The translations under genes were made by a program, and so were the position numbers. From Brachynemurus nebulosus (lineage: Eukaryota; Arthropoda; Insecta; Neuroptera; Myrmeleontidae), in NCBI GenBank assembly GCA_035578155.1, contig JAPWDM010000061.1, positions 62,001 to 126,000 of the forward strand: a DNA stretch of 64,000 nucleotides, in the 5' to 3' direction. Shown here one piece after another: positions 24,101-35,532 of this stretch. Positions within the stretch are counted from its first letter, which is position 1. The number at the start of each line of letters is the position of its first letter. The notes under the pieces were generated by a model. The model did no database searches, had not been told where the DNA came from, and saw only the letters and a program-made list of their open reading frames with translations.

Positions 24101-25860
24101 TTCTTTAGACGTATCCTATGATATTTTGAGCGGAGAGCGAGAAAAAAACATTTTTTTTTTTTTGGCACACCCTAATATATTATACACATAAATATTAACA
24201 TTGCATCATTTTTACTCCTTCCATCGTTTTTTTTTTTTTTTTTTTTACCTGACCACCAATCTCAATCGTAAATAAACTTATTCTATTATCTTATGTTTTC
24301 AATAAAAAAGAGTTTCTTACTTATGTAGAGTAACTTCCTTTTCGATATTTCCTTTACGTGATACCAAAATTATAGCTTGGTATTTTTTCACCCAGTTTAT
24401 ACCTTAAAAGGTGAATCAATCGATCAGTACTGACAAATTTGTGACAAATGAATTACTAAGTCTATTTTTTTCTCTATAAATACATAATTTATGTGTAGAA
24501 AAATAGGTTAAATTTTATAATACATGTTACAGTATTAATATTTGATTATTGTTCAATCTTCTAATTTTAATAATTTTAAAAGTAATGAATTTGATTCTGG
24601 TAGTGACGTGTGCGCACACACAATAACTAACACGTACACAAATATATTATGGGTGTATTAGTATAAAATGACATTTTTATAGTTTTTTTTCTATTTATTA
24701 CAATAACTAAACGTCCAATATTAAACAAAATAGTTTTTTAATGATTCAAAAACATAAAAGAAAATAATTTTCAGTTTTTTAAACCTTAATGTTGGTTTTT
24801 AATGACACAACTTACTTAAATACATACCACTGATTCACCTCTAATCATTCTTTGGCATTTACTCGTACGTTAAAAATTCTAATTTTGAAAATTTATTTCT
24901 TCTAAACTACACGTCAGAAATTATTCAAAATAGTGTCAGTGAATGCGTCATATCTTTCTCTATAGTCTATAATATACTAAAATTTCAAATTCTAAACTTG
25001 GAAAATTTCAAGTGATCGATTCACCTTATGGAAAATTTAGAAAAGTATTTGTGTTTATTAATAAGTACAATATTTGCTTACCTAGATATTGTATTTGTAT
25101 CCCTACTACGAAATTTATTTTTAAATAATAATTTTTTCTCAGAGTACGAAAAAGACACGTCCAAAAATATAGCTAACGGGTTTACGTGTCTATTTTCTGT
25201 TTTGTGTGTAAAACATAAAGCAATCTACGTATTCATTCTAATATTTTATATGTATCTTTTCTCTCTCTTAATAAATACGTTACATCCATTTTGTTTTGTA
25301 TAAAATAAATCTATGTCAATAATATCAATGTACAAATCGTACGCGTATGCGTCTATGTTTTACTAGATAAAGCTTTTAATTTCACCATCACAGGTGCGTG
25401 TGTAATCTTTGTGCCACCAATGTGTACAATAGAATTTCAGAAAATTTTGTGAAGTGGGCCCAGCTAAAGTCAAGTAACGGATTTCAACAAGTGAGAATTC
25501 TGTTAATTAAAGGTGATACCAGAAGCGCCATCACAATATCTGAATTTTTAAACTAGGATTTTCTTTCTGACCTACTAAAAATTTTAAGTATTATAAAATT
25601 TACTATCAAAATTACTATAAAAGTTGTTAGTATCAATTCAAATACACGTACGTATTTCAATCGCTAGTTAGATGTATACGTACATGTTCTACTTGATACA
25701 GATTCTAATTTAAATACCAGAAGCATGATTTTTGTTGCTTTATAGTGGAAGCGAAACCTTATAAAAAACATATTTTATACGGAATTTTGAAATATCTGAT
25801 TTAAAAGTTAATTTGATTCATATTGTTGGATGAGCGGAGCGAAGCATTAGCTGGGTATAG
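18200..25860. other. Gene-free AT-rich DNA with old repeats
   Basis: I find no supported gene. Recognisable pieces are GTGGAGTGGGTAAAATAAAT (18791), which recurs at about 26070 as part of a dispersed repeat, a short inverted-repeat MITE (21964-22098) and a pyrimidine-rich low-complexity patch (23390-23660). Homopolymer runs occur at 19396, 24150 and 24228. Open frames here are short, AT-driven and start with no context. Confidence 0.6.
21964..22098. repeat. Short inverted-repeat MITE
   Basis: The left arm AGGTCGCTCTCTGTCTAGGC is mirrored by GCCTAAACAGAGAGCGAGCT at the right end (about 22076-22096). The interior has a second mirrored pair (AATACTTAATGTATT). About 135 bp in all. Confidence 0.65.
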
Positions 25861-25867
25861 TTGAATA

Positions 25868-26028
25868 TAAAGCAGCCTCCACATTCTCGGCGAGGTTGGA
25901 CGAGTCGAGAATGTAGAGGATCATTTCGTTGTGCTTCGCGGTTGGTGTTTCAAAGCTATTCTTATGCCTCGGCCAACCTCGCGAGGAACTACTTCGTCCA
26001 ACTTCGACGAGAATGTGGAGGCTGCTTA
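25868..26028. repeat. Foldback MITE with GCAGCCTCCACATTCTCG ends
   Basis: Arms GCAGCCTCCACATTCTCGGC and its inverted partner GAATGTGGAGGCTGC bound a 160-bp unit. A second symmetrical pair (CGAGGTTGG / CCAACCTCG) lies inside. A diverged copy is at 26790-26935. Confidence 0.75.
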
Positions 26029-26789
26029 ACCAAAAGATTTTGAAGTAAGAGACCTATCTTCGTTTGCGCAGGTGGAGTGGGTAAAATAAATCAACTCACT
26101 GGCCTATGGTTCATAAAACACATGTATTTGACAGATATCAACCTTACCTTCAAATTGACTGATCCATTTTAAAATGCGTTTCTGCGCATCTGTCAGTTCA
26201 TTTTCTGCCGGGTATATAGATTATGGAGTGTAGAATATAAGAAGGACTATCTTGTACGGAAAACAATAGAAAAATAGTTCAAAAAGTGTCCCGTTTTAAG
26301 TACTAAGTAACAGTTTAAAAACTCGCCAGAATAGCGCTAGAGTAACAAAAGAGTACATAATTATAGTGATTTTTTTGTGTTGAGTTTTATAAAAATATTT
26401 AAAATAATAAAACTATTATATGTAACAATTATAATAAAAAAACAATAATTACATAACAACCCGGATGTTTTTCCTTCCTTGTTTACTTCTCTAAATTTAC
26501 CTTTTTGCTACAGTAGCGCCGCCACTATTTACACCTTTCTATGGACACTTTTTGATACAGAGATGGTGCTCCTGATATATACCCTCCATAATATAGATGA
26601 AAAAATAAGAACAGACTCAATTATTGTATTACTTAGAATTGTACATGTTACGTTAGGGTTAAACACTAGTTGTAAGTACCTAGAATTAAGTGAAGTATTG
26701 TAATTACATAAAAACTTTGTAAAATATTGTACCGTTTTGAGAAAAAATATATTTCGTTTTTCGTAACAGACTCAACCTATGTAACCACT

Positions 26790-26935
26790 AATTCTCGCGA
26801 AGTTGACCGAGTAAGGGAGTGTAGAAGGCCACTACATTGTTCCTCATGCTTGGTGTTATAACGCTATTCATATGCCTCAGCCAACCTCAGCGAGGAATTT
26901 CGTCCTACCTCGGCGAAAATGTGGTGGGTACATAA
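26790..26935. repeat. Diverged copy of the 25868-26028 MITE
   Basis: Shares ATTCTCGCGAAGTTGACCGAG-type left sequence, TTGGTGTTATAACGCTATTC, ATATGCCTCAGCCAACCTC and the right GCGAAAATGTGG with the better-preserved copy 900 bp upstream, same orientation, with about one change in eight bases. Confidence 0.6.
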
Positions 26936-27224
26936 AGTTTGTAAACTCCGATAGCACGAACTGTACGAGAACTACGTAACAAACTACTGAAGTACATGAT
27001 TGTTAATAGTAAATTTAATGTCTTAGAAAATAAAGAGATGTTTAGTAATATTTTTTTGTTTTTGTTTTATTTGAATAGAATTTGGATTAAATTAGTTGCT
27101 TTTAGGGTTTCGTACCGTAAAAGGAAAAACAGTTTCTTTTTTAAGCTATTTTTCATAAATGCTTATATATTAATTCCTTATCAGTTACTAAGCCCAAATC
27201 CTTATCCTTAGCAAATCTCAAAAA

Positions 27225-28780
27225 ATAAAAACGGGACACAAAATTCCTACGACTGCGTTGTTAGTTTTTTTATTTTTTAATTGACCTCACAAAGGATGAG
27301 TTTTTCTGTAAATTATGATGTAGACATATATTTTTTGTTATTTGTCGACTTGGGCATAATTTGGACAAACCTACACTGATTTAGATAATTTTTATTTTTC
27401 TTTTTATTTTTGTCAAAAAAAGTGCCCTTCCGAGGTAGTCGGATTTAAATATATAATATGAATTTGATTCGAGTTTGACCATAAACTTCAAAGACCCGCC
27501 ACGGAAATTTCAATATTGCCAAGATCACTCAAAAGGAAAAAATAAAAGACCATTTAGGGGAACAAAATAAAAAACAACCGACTTCAAAAAAAGCCTGATA
27601 AAAAAACAACTTAAAAAAAAATGAACTGATAAAATTTAACCTGGTGCAGTCTAGATAAAAATTGAAGAAGATTGCCCGGATAGTAGTAGGTGCGTTACCA
27701 GTAAGACCAGGTACGTCTTACTGGTAACGTGCTTTAGCTACTAAAAACGTGTAAATTTGGCATTATACAAATTATGTGTGGGTTATTAGATTTTATATCG
27801 CCAATTGAACGTATACGTATATTTTTACTTGATACATTTTCTAATTTTACCACTAGAGGCGCGAGTGAGAACCTTTACGTCGCCAGTTCTTTTTAAAAGT
27901 TGACAATTCAATGGATTTTCGATAAGTTTCTTCTCGTTAATTTTCGTTCGGTACAAGTTTTTCCTCTCTAGACGTACGGTCAATAACACTAATATCGCGT
28001 ACCTTGGAAGACACAGTGTGGAAGACACAGTAACTAGTGGTTAGAGTTAGGAATTTGTATTTTACTTACAAGGAGCATCACGGGGGTGTACCCCTCCGAT
28101 TTTGTTTATTCTTTGATATGTTCTAGAAAATCGAAAAATAAGAGACACGTATTTTTTTTACATTACGAATTCGACATTATTTATTATCCTCCACCAGTAT
28201 GTTAATAATATAAATGAGTGTATGAAAACGTAATGTAATTTAAGAAGCTGACTCCCCCCCCCCTCCAATGTTGATCAAACTGAATTTTGAATTCGAGAAT
28301 ATCATTATTACGTTGTTACGATTGTTTTAAGCTATTTTACATGAAGAAGTTCCTGAATTGCTCAAATAGTATGATTATGTCAACACAGTCACCCTCTAGT
28401 TACTTACTAGAGATGTGCTCGTGAGTACATTTTTACTCACGATCACGCACAGTCACGAATTAGGTTTTGTACTCACGGCCAATCACGAACGAGAAAATTT
28501 ATTTCTTTTCACACTCACGCACGATCACGAAGAAAAAAATTTAATGCTTTCACACTCACGCACGCTTACGAATTAAACATAAAAACTTTTAAATCTAATC
28601 GTTGTAATTTTGAATGAAAATCACTATCGTTTTAACAGTCAATTAAAATTATGTGCTCACGATAAAATCAGAAATACGGTTAGTACGGTTCAGTGAGATA
28701 TATACTGATGCAAGTTAGATACTATTTAATTTTTTTCTCGAAAGTGAGAAAATTTTCAAAATTTTCCATCTGGTGATTTA
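27225..28780. other. Gene-free repeats region
   Basis: No gene seen. There is an AACAACCGACTTCAAAAAAA motif (27571) resembling the tail of a dispersed insect repeat. A small hairpin GTTACCAGTAAGACCAGGTA / mirrored at 27690-27725 follows. The block TTTTACCACTAGAGGCGCGA (27840) also occurs at about 11620 and, diverged, at 25380. A cluster of CTCACGCACGATCACGAA-like units lies at 28420-28575. Confidence 0.5.
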
Positions 28781-29500
28781 TTTTTTAATTTTTGTTCTTA
28801 TTGTACTGTATTTGTATATAAATATGATATTTCGCACAACCAAACCAAATATATATGTAGTTTTTTAAAACAAAATTGTGGCAAAATATTTTTTTAGTAC
28901 CTATAAATGCATAAATAAGTAATAAAATTAAAAAAAAAATAATTACAATAAACAAATATTTTATTTTGCAAAATACCACTTTTATTTTTGAAACTGTGAC
29001 AATATTGTTTCGAACCGTTAGTTCATTTTCAAACAGAATAAAATTTATATTCAATACATGCGCTTATATACTAATTTTTATCTACCTATACTTATGAAGG
29101 GGAGTGGTATATGGTGTGGAAGTAGAGGGGGCGGGGGGTAGTGGGAGAATCCGAAAAACAAGAAAAACAAGATTACATTACATGTGACAAATGCGAGCAA
29201 ACATGACAAAAGATTGAAATTGACAAACAAACAATATTACAGAAAATACAATTTTAAAAGTTTAATTAAATTATAATATTGAAAATAAAGTTGAACTGTA
29301 GATATCGGTGTAAAGTAAAATATTTGTTTATTGTAATTATTTTTTTTTTCAATTTTATTATTTATTTATGTATTTATAGGTACTAAAAAATATTTTGCCA
29401 CAATTTTGTTAAAAAACTACATATATATTTGGTTTGGTTGTGCGAAATATCATATTTATATACAAATACAGTACAATAAGAACAAAAATTAAAAAATAAA
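28778..29500. repeat. Long inverted-repeat element, about 190-bp arms
   Basis: The left arm (28778-28970) contains TTTGTATATAAATATGATAT, TTTCGCACAACCAAACCAAA and AAATATTTTTTTAGTACCTA. The right arm (about 29310-29500) is the reverse complement, nearly identical. The 340-bp centre has a CACTTTTATTTTTGAAACTG piece and purine-rich GGGGGCGGGGGGTAGTGGGAG (29125-29150). It directly abuts another foldback element at 29520. Confidence 0.85.
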
Positions 29501-29519
29501 GTAGAAAATAAATTAAAGT

Positions 29520-29825
29520 AAAAAAAATGTTTTTTAAGAAAAAGCTTTTATTTAAAAATGGGCTAAAAAAAATAAAATAACCTTTGAGTGAAGTTTGAAG
29601 CAATATGCAACATAATTTATAAAAGCTTGAGGCGTTTAATTAAGTTTGGTAACTACTGAAACGTAACATAGCTCTTATATCCACAACAGAAATAATTAAT
29701 TATAACGCCTCAAGCTTTTATAAATTATGTTGCATATTGCTTCAAACTTCATTCAAAGGTTATTTTATTTTTTTAGCCCATTTTTAAATAAAAGCTTTTT
29801 CTTAAAAACCATTTTTTTTACTTTA
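29520..29825. repeat. Foldback element, about 120-bp arms
   Basis: The left arm (29520-29640) and right arm (29710-29825) are near-perfect reverse complements and include AGCTTTTATTTAAAAATGGG, AGTGAAGTTTGAAGCAATAT and AATTTATAAAAGCTTGAGGC. A decayed relative is at 1066-1310. Confidence 0.85.
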
Positions 29826-30107
29826 ATTTTTGCTCAGTCAATGTGCTTAACTGATCAATTACTACCTAATGCACCCTACTCATCTACAGTTGTGGTTTTA
29901 TAAGAAATTTGTCTATTTTTATTTCTCTAATTTCAATAGGATATTGGTTGATTTTTAAAGTAATTCGTATTTTTGGTGGGATTAATTAATGTATGGCATT
30001 ACATTTTAAATAAATGTCATTTTAAGTCAACGATCCTGAAAAAAAATTGTCTTGTAATCAGTTGCCAGCATTGTAATGTGTGGATTTGCCGAACTATAGG
30101 TAGGTAT

Positions 30108-31247
30108 ATAATTAGCGATATTCTAAAGGATGCTCATGCTCATGCTCATGCTCATACTCATACTCATGCTCATGCTCATGCTCATGCTCATGCTCATGCT
30201 CATGCTCATACTCATACTCATACTCATACTCTACTTGTTCATACTTACTTTGCTTCATTTGCTTACAATTAATTTTCGTATACCTTTTCCAATAATTTTT
30301 GGGATGACTTTTCGAGAGGGTGTTATTAGTGACCATAAACTTTCAAGATGTTAAATTATTTTTTATTGCTCATGCGGGAGAAGTACTAACTTAGCGCACA
30401 CATTTCTGTACGCAAAATAGCTGTTTGTCCACTGTACTCTTCCCGCATACTTTTTTGCGTGTGGAAAGTAACTTTCCACACGCAAATTGACAATAAAACA
30501 CGCAAAATTTAATCAAAACACGCAAAGCCGCCTCTTAATTTTTCATTTAATAAATATTTCATAATTATTTCTATAGAAACCACCAACAAAGTAATTTAAA
30601 CGATAATTAATTCAGAAAAAAAGACAAACACTTAAAAATATTATTTTAAAAAGTAATAAAAATGTCAAAAATAGGTGATAATAATAGAAAAAAGTATGTG
30701 AAATTCGTAATAAAAGATAGTATGTGCAACTCCTGCGGGATTGTCGATTGCCTCACTACATTCGTGCGCTCAACTTCGCTTTCGTGGGCAATCGACAATT
30801 TCCCACACTTTTTGCACAATATACTATTATTGCTTACAACAAATACCACCCTATGTTCACTCCAATTGTATTTAAATTTGTTACCTGTTTCACAAGCAAC
30901 GGTTTCTTTTTGCATTCATACAGATAAGTAGGTAACATGCTGCCAACAATACTGCTGATTATTGCCGTACTTGAAAAGTCATCTCATTTAAATATTGAAA
31001 AACTGTACTTACGTACATAAATTATATACCTACATTTTTTCAGTCATCCCAAAAATTATTGGAAAAGGTATACGAAAATTATTGTAAGCAAATGAAGCAA
31101 AGTAAGTATGAATAAGTAGAGTATGAGTATGAGTATGAGTATGAGCATGAGCATGAGCATGAGCATGAGCAAGAGCATGAGCATGAGCATGAGCATGAGT
31201 ATGAGCATGAGTATGAGCATGAGCATCCTTTAGAATATCGCTAAATA
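30108..31247. mobile_element. Long-inverted-repeat element with hexanucleotide arrays in its arms
   Basis: The ends read TTAGCGATATTCTAAAGGAT (about 30111) and the same inverted at about 31224-31245. Next inside each arm is an array of TGCTCA with interspersed ACTCAT units (30129-30230, inverted at 31118-31227). Then comes a 70-bp unique block (TTGCTTACAATTAATTTTCG and so on, 30255-30312, inverted at 31044-31100). Arms total about 205 bp. The 730-bp centre has its own small inverted repeats (30723-30755 with 30788-30819) and CACACGCAAA repeats (30410-30535), but no transposase. Confidence 0.75.
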
Positions 31248-33052
31248 TGTGTATATAAACGTCAAGCTGGCGCCTTCCTTACCTATTAACCTGTCTCTAC
31301 TCACTATTACATTTATGGTAATTTTTCTATTGTTAAAAATATTTACCTTCACTTCTAAATTGAGAATTTATACAGAATAAACATACATCATTTATTAAAT
31401 TGGAAGCCAAAAATAAACTTAAATTTATGCAATATTTTGTAACGCACTTATTGTTAGATGTTATGAAGTTACTGTTAATTTCATTAAAATATTGATTTTC
31501 TAAATGTTAGAGAAAAAATATAGTTGCTTCTTGGAACTGTGCCGATAAATATAAAATAGGCTTTGACAGGAGGACAGGTAACTTAATCTGAATACCTATA
31601 TAGCATTTTATCTATTAATAGATAAAAGGCAAATTCACTCACTCACTCACTCACCTATCAAGAAATATCCAGAACTATAATACATACAAACGTAAAATTT
31701 AGTACGTAGGTCGCTGTTGGGTCGTAGGCGCTTGCTAAGAAAGGGTTTTGCAAAATTTTTAGTCTAACTTTAGAAATTTACGAAAAACCGTAAAATATCA
31801 ATTTTTTAATACTGTATACAGCAATCTATGTATTTACTTAAAAAAATCATGCAAATTAGTTATAGTTTCTAAGTAACTGGAAAAAAATAATATTGGAATT
31901 TTTGAAGTAATAATAAATATTTCTATAGATACCACCAATAATATTTTTACTTACGACTACTATGAAATTACTTATTTACTGTGCAAAATACTATTTATAT
32001 CCTATAAAGAATTAAACAACTGGATTGCCCAGTTATCATCAATTGGCACGTCTGTTGTTCTTAGAAAATTCCATACAGATTAAATTTCCATCGAGCCGGG
32101 CTCGGTCATCCTGATATTAGAAATTAAATATGGACTTTACTTATCTGTTCTCAGTAGTTCCGAGAAAACGGTAGCAGGTATCAAAAAAATGATGAAACAA
32201 TACTATAGGTAAAATTGGTATACAAATAAAAAAAAACGATCAAAGTTAAAGTTATCCTGTAGGACCAGAGAACCTTCAAAAAAGCCTAAAGTAAACGACT
32301 GGACGTATCGTTACCAAATTTTTGGCTCTACAAAGAAACCCAAAATAAATGGCTGGACGGATCTTGACCAAACTTTTCTTGAATAGTATTGAGATTCTGA
32401 AAAAATGGACATGAGGCTAAAATTCCCCCGTAGGCTTTTGCGGACCCAAAAAACCCTTCAAATAAACGATCAGACAAATCCAAATTTTTCTCAAATATTA
32501 TTGATTGATTTCGAAATAAATTAATGTGAATTCAGAAATTTTCTCCAGAGCCCTGAGATCGCAAAATGTCTCACAATTTACAGTGATCTTAAAATTGCCA
32601 GTATGTAATATCTAACTATCTATGATAAGATCTCAAGGTACGAAAATTAGACATGCTATTGAAATACGAATATAGCGAAGAATTTCAGAATATCTGATTT
32701 GAAATTAAGGCCAAGTTGGAATGAATCCCCCAGCGCTATCGAATAACAACTTTATATTCTAATTAAACAACTTGACTGATTTTGACAAAAATTTTATGAA
32801 AATTAAATATGCTATAAAAACATGAATATGACTTGAAAATATGAAAATGTGAATAATTCCTTAGAGTCGTCGAGCGAGCGAAGCGAAGCACATAAGGAAC
32901 TGAGTTTGTACAAAATTTTAGAATATCAAATTTAAATGGACGAATGATCACATTGTTCATCAGTTACACCAAATAGGGCGCAAATTAAAAAGCTAAAGAC
33001 ATTTGACAATTTTTACTCTAGTACTGTTGAGATCTCTGTGAAAGATGAAAGT
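31248..33052. other. Gene-free stretch left of the provirus
   Basis: No gene seen. A (CACT)n patch at 31636-31655 and GGCAAATTCACTCACTCACT-type repeat are followed by AT-rich sequence without conserved frames. Confidence 0.55.
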
Positions 33053-33058
33053 GACGTT
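33053..33058. repeat. Target-site duplication, left (GACGTT)
   Basis: The six bases GACGTT precede the left terminal repeat and are repeated exactly after the right one (51746-51751). A 6-bp duplication is what retroviral-type Polinton integrases produce. Confidence 0.95.
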
Positions 33059-33345
33059 AGTAGTTGTGTTATGAGGTTTGGAACACAGTCATTGACACCA
33101 GACAGGTGTTTCACCTGTCTGGAGGTCATGACCCTGTGTTCTAAACCTCACACACTATTTAAGGAGAGGACACTAACCTAATACCTTGAGGAAGGTCAGT
33201 GACGCGATAATTTCAATTATTGAGGTAATTCAGGTAAAAATATTTTTGTTTAATCTAAATTCTTAATATTATTTTGTAAACAACTGTCTGGACGTTAATG
33301 ATTGTGTTCGAACCATCATATATGGAAAAATCATTGATTTCTCTA
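33059..33345 (+). repeat. Left terminal inverted repeat with internal hairpin
   Basis: 287 bp, the reverse complement of 51459-51745 with three mismatches in the outer 95 bp. The outer 90 bp fold: CCAGACAGGTG / CACCTGTCTGG is a perfect stem with a TTT loop (33099-33123). GAGGTTTGGAACACAG and CTGTGTTCTAAACCTC extend it outward, so each end can form a long terminal hairpin. Confidence 0.95.
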
Positions 33346-33831
33346 GCCTAAATTGGGGCCACTTGGCAACGCAATGTAATTGCCTATATTCAGGGTAAGT
33401 AAAAAGCATTGCATATGTTGGATAGTTCAGAAAATATTTATTTGATACATTCAAAAAATTGTATATGGACCTAATTCTTGTAAATATCAAAAAATTATCA
33501 AGTGACCTTTTTAACCTTTTTTCTAAAATTAAAATTGTTATGATAGTAGTATACATACAAAATTAATGATTGTGTTCGAACCATCATATATGGAAAAATC
33601 ATTGATTTCTCTAGCCTAAATTGGGGCCACTTGGCAACGCAATGTAATTGCCTATATTCAGGGGCAAGTAAGAACATTGCATATGTTGGATAATTCAGAA
33701 AATATTTATTTGATATATTCAAAAAATTGTATAAGATCCTAATTCTTGTGAATATCAAAAATTATTATCAAGTGACCTTTTTAACCTTTTTTTCTAAAAT
33801 TAAAATTGTTATGATAGTAACATACATACAA
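33296..33831. repeat. 268-bp tandem duplication inside the left end
   Basis: Two adjacent copies (33296-33563, 33564-33831) both begin TTAATGATTGTGTTCGAACC and contain CCTAAATTGGGGCCACTTGG, GCAACGCAATGTAATTGCCT and TATCAAGTGACCTTTTTAAC. The first 50 bp of the unit belong to the TIR, so an inner TIR segment has been duplicated on this side only. Confidence 0.9.
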
Positions 33832-34139
33832 AATTAAAATATGTAAGATTTCAATTTTTGTGAATATTAAAATAACTTATCAGTCTTACCTGACCTTTTA
33901 CCCCATTTTTTAAAATTTGGATAAATAAGGAAAAAAAAATAAAAAAAACACTATACATTTTTTCTCTTGATTTTTATTGTTGAAACATAAACTTACACTT
34001 ACACTGTCTTAACATCAACTAAATAAAATGATTTCAATATAAAGAATATATTTCGTATGTTTATCAATTGACTTTTTGACATTACTTGTTATTATCTCAT
34101 TTTTGATAGTAATATTTTCTTGTTAATTTATTAAAAATA
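33832..34139. other. Non-coding spacer after the capsid gene
   Basis: AT-rich DNA between the left-end duplication and the capsid protein stop codon. It shares the motif CAGTCTTACCTGACCTTTTACC with the adjacent repeat. It probably holds the 3' ends of the minus-strand capsid-block transcripts; TTTATT (AATAAA inverted) occurs near 33973. Confidence 0.4.
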
Positions 34140-35360
34140 TTAAATTAAAACTTTTACATTACTGGTTAGTACCGAATATTCAACAATTCTCTCGTGAATT
34201 ATAAGACAGTAGGCAATGGTTTTTTCTGCTGGCGCTTCTTTAAAACTAAATTCCAATCGTAAATCTACTGGACCCATTTTTAATGAATCATTTTGACGGC
34301 TAGCATCAAACACAATAATAGGAGCTCTCGTGCGATATTCATTGTAATTTAGCATTGGTTCAGATCGTCGTTGATAATATGCATTTTGAAAATTTGTATA
34401 CATATCATAAAGTTGAGCGTATTTTAATCGATCAAAATCAGTTGCAATGTCATCATAAGGATATGCTTCGGAGTTTAAAAAAAGCTTCGCTTTAATGAGT
34501 TTGCAATGATCAAATATGGTGCTAGAACCTGTAGCAAGATCTTTGCGATTTGTCTGAAATGCTAGTATTACAAATCTGGGTTTTTCTAGTTGGCTTGATG
34601 TCTTTACTGTCCATGAGTGATCTGTTGCTTTTGCTAAAGAGGGGTATTCATGCAGTTCCCAACAGCGAAATGGAACTGTAACCATCTTATTGGAATTAAT
34701 AATTTTCATCAGATGTAATTTCTGTTTATCAGAAACTGTAATATGAGGCACCCTCCATTGAATTTTCAAAATTTTTATTTTAACATCTCTTCCACCTGTT
34801 TTTTTAGTAATACAATTTGTATCATCTCTTGAACGAATTAAAACTAGTTCATGTCTTGAATTTATTAAAACTTTTTTATAATCTTCACAAAACCCAAAAA
34901 TCATTTTTAAAGGTATTGATATTTGAAAACTATAATTCCAATCTACTATTTGAAGTTCTTCACCCCCAGTCCATCCAGCAACAGCCAATGATTTGCTTTC
35001 ATTTCTGTTGTATGAAATGTAATTTTTAATCGTTGTACTTATAACAGGATATCTACACTTATCTATTTCTGTAGCATTTATTTCATATCGTATTTCATCA
35101 AACAGAGCCACACCAAAGTTTCCACTAAGCACACAGTCTTTCCCTTCAGCTGCTTTAGTCTCATCCTCTTTTAAAACAACTTGCGCCTCAATATGAAGAT
35201 AACTTTCTGATGGTAAAATATTGATATCTTGCTGGTGAATCGGTATTCGAATTTCGTCGCCATAATTGAATGAATTAACATACGGATTATATGTATGTAT
35301 TTCATTACGTGTTACACTATCATCAAAAATCGGTTTTTCATCAATATTTAAAATATCCAT
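34140..35360 (-). CDS. MCP: Major capsid protein (double jelly-roll, hexon-like)
   Basis: A 406-residue protein from the ATG at 35358-35360. It matches the insect Polinton/adintovirus capsid family, annotated in many insect genomes as double jelly-roll-like. It shows the N-terminal YNPYVNSFNYGDEIRIPIHQ, QDINILPSESYLHIEAQV, then FDEIRYEINATEIDKCRYPV and the C-terminal block SLKMGPVDLRLEFSF with a final strand-rich CLIIHERIVEYSVL. This trimeric protein forms the hexameric capsomers of the icosahedral shell. The reading frame is intact. It starts 2 bp after the stop of the small basic protein, at the distal end of the minus-strand structural block, so it is probably translated from its own late transcript or by reinitiation. 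Identification as capsid is from family resemblance; no structure is visible in sequence. Confidence 0.88.
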   Translation of the reverse strand: MDILNIDEKPIFDDSVTRNEIHTYNPYVNSFNYGDEIRIPIHQQDINILPSESYLHIEAQVVLKEDETKAAEGKDCVLSGNFGVALFDEIRYEINATEIDKCRYPVISTTIKNYISYNRNESKSLAVAGWTGGEELQIVDWNYSFQISIPLKMIFGFCEDYKKVLINSRHELVLIRSRDDTNCITKKTGGRDVKIKILKIQWRVPHITVSDKQKLHLMKIINSNKMVTVPFRCWELHEYPSLAKATDHSWTVKTSSQLEKPRFVILAFQTNRKDLATGSSTIFDHCKLIKAKLFLNSEAYPYDDIATDFDRLKYAQLYDMYTNFQNAYYQRRSEPMLNYNEYRTRAPIIVFDASRQNDSLKMGPVDLRLEFSFKEAPAEKTIAYCLIIHERIVEYSVLTSNVKVLI

Positions 35361-35362
35361 TA

Positions 35363-35530
35363 TTATGTTTTTTTAATTTTAAAACCTAGCGATTTCAAAA
35401 ATTTTTTATTTGATTTACTAATCACACGTTTACTTCTTTTTCTTTTTGACTTCTTGCTAGGACTAACAGAATGTTGTTTTGAGTGATTCTTTTTATACAA
35501 TTGTTTTGAATCTGTATTTAAAATTAGCAT
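35363..35530 (-). CDS. Small basic virion protein (55 residues)
   Basis: A frame too short for most ORF callers, from the ATG at 35528-35530 to the TAA at 35363-35365. It is rich in Lys, Arg and Ser, with a KKSKRKRSKR cluster around residues 26-35 and a C-terminal FLKSLGFKIKK motif. It fits exactly between the penton-like gene (2 bp upstream) and the capsid gene (2 bp downstream), on the same strand. Such exact packing argues that it is real. Its charge suggests DNA binding in the virion or nuclear targeting, comparable in character to adenovirus core peptides; that role is inference. Confidence 0.7.
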   Translation of the reverse strand: MLILNTDSKQLYKKNHSKQHSVSPSKKSKRKRSKRVISKSNKKFLKSLGFKIKKT

Positions 35531-35532
35531 TT

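Noticed and set aside
25028..25303. 91-residue hydrophobic frame
   Set aside because: AT-rich composition produces Leu/Ile/Phe/Tyr-rich chance frames; no context or conservation visible.
27560..27600. SINE tail (AACAACCGACTTC motif)
   Set aside because: Only a short motif is visible; no A/B box or boundaries could be set.
29973..30354. His/Ala/Glu-repeat open frames on both strands
   Set aside because: They are translations of the (TGCTCA)n array in an inverted-repeat element, not genes.
30646..30931. Overlapping open frames in both directions
   Set aside because: They cover a small inverted repeat inside the long-inverted-repeat element and match no family.
18200..33050. tRNA, rRNA or further host exons
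   Set aside because: I looked for tRNA-like T-arm signatures and conserved protein blocks and saw none I could support.
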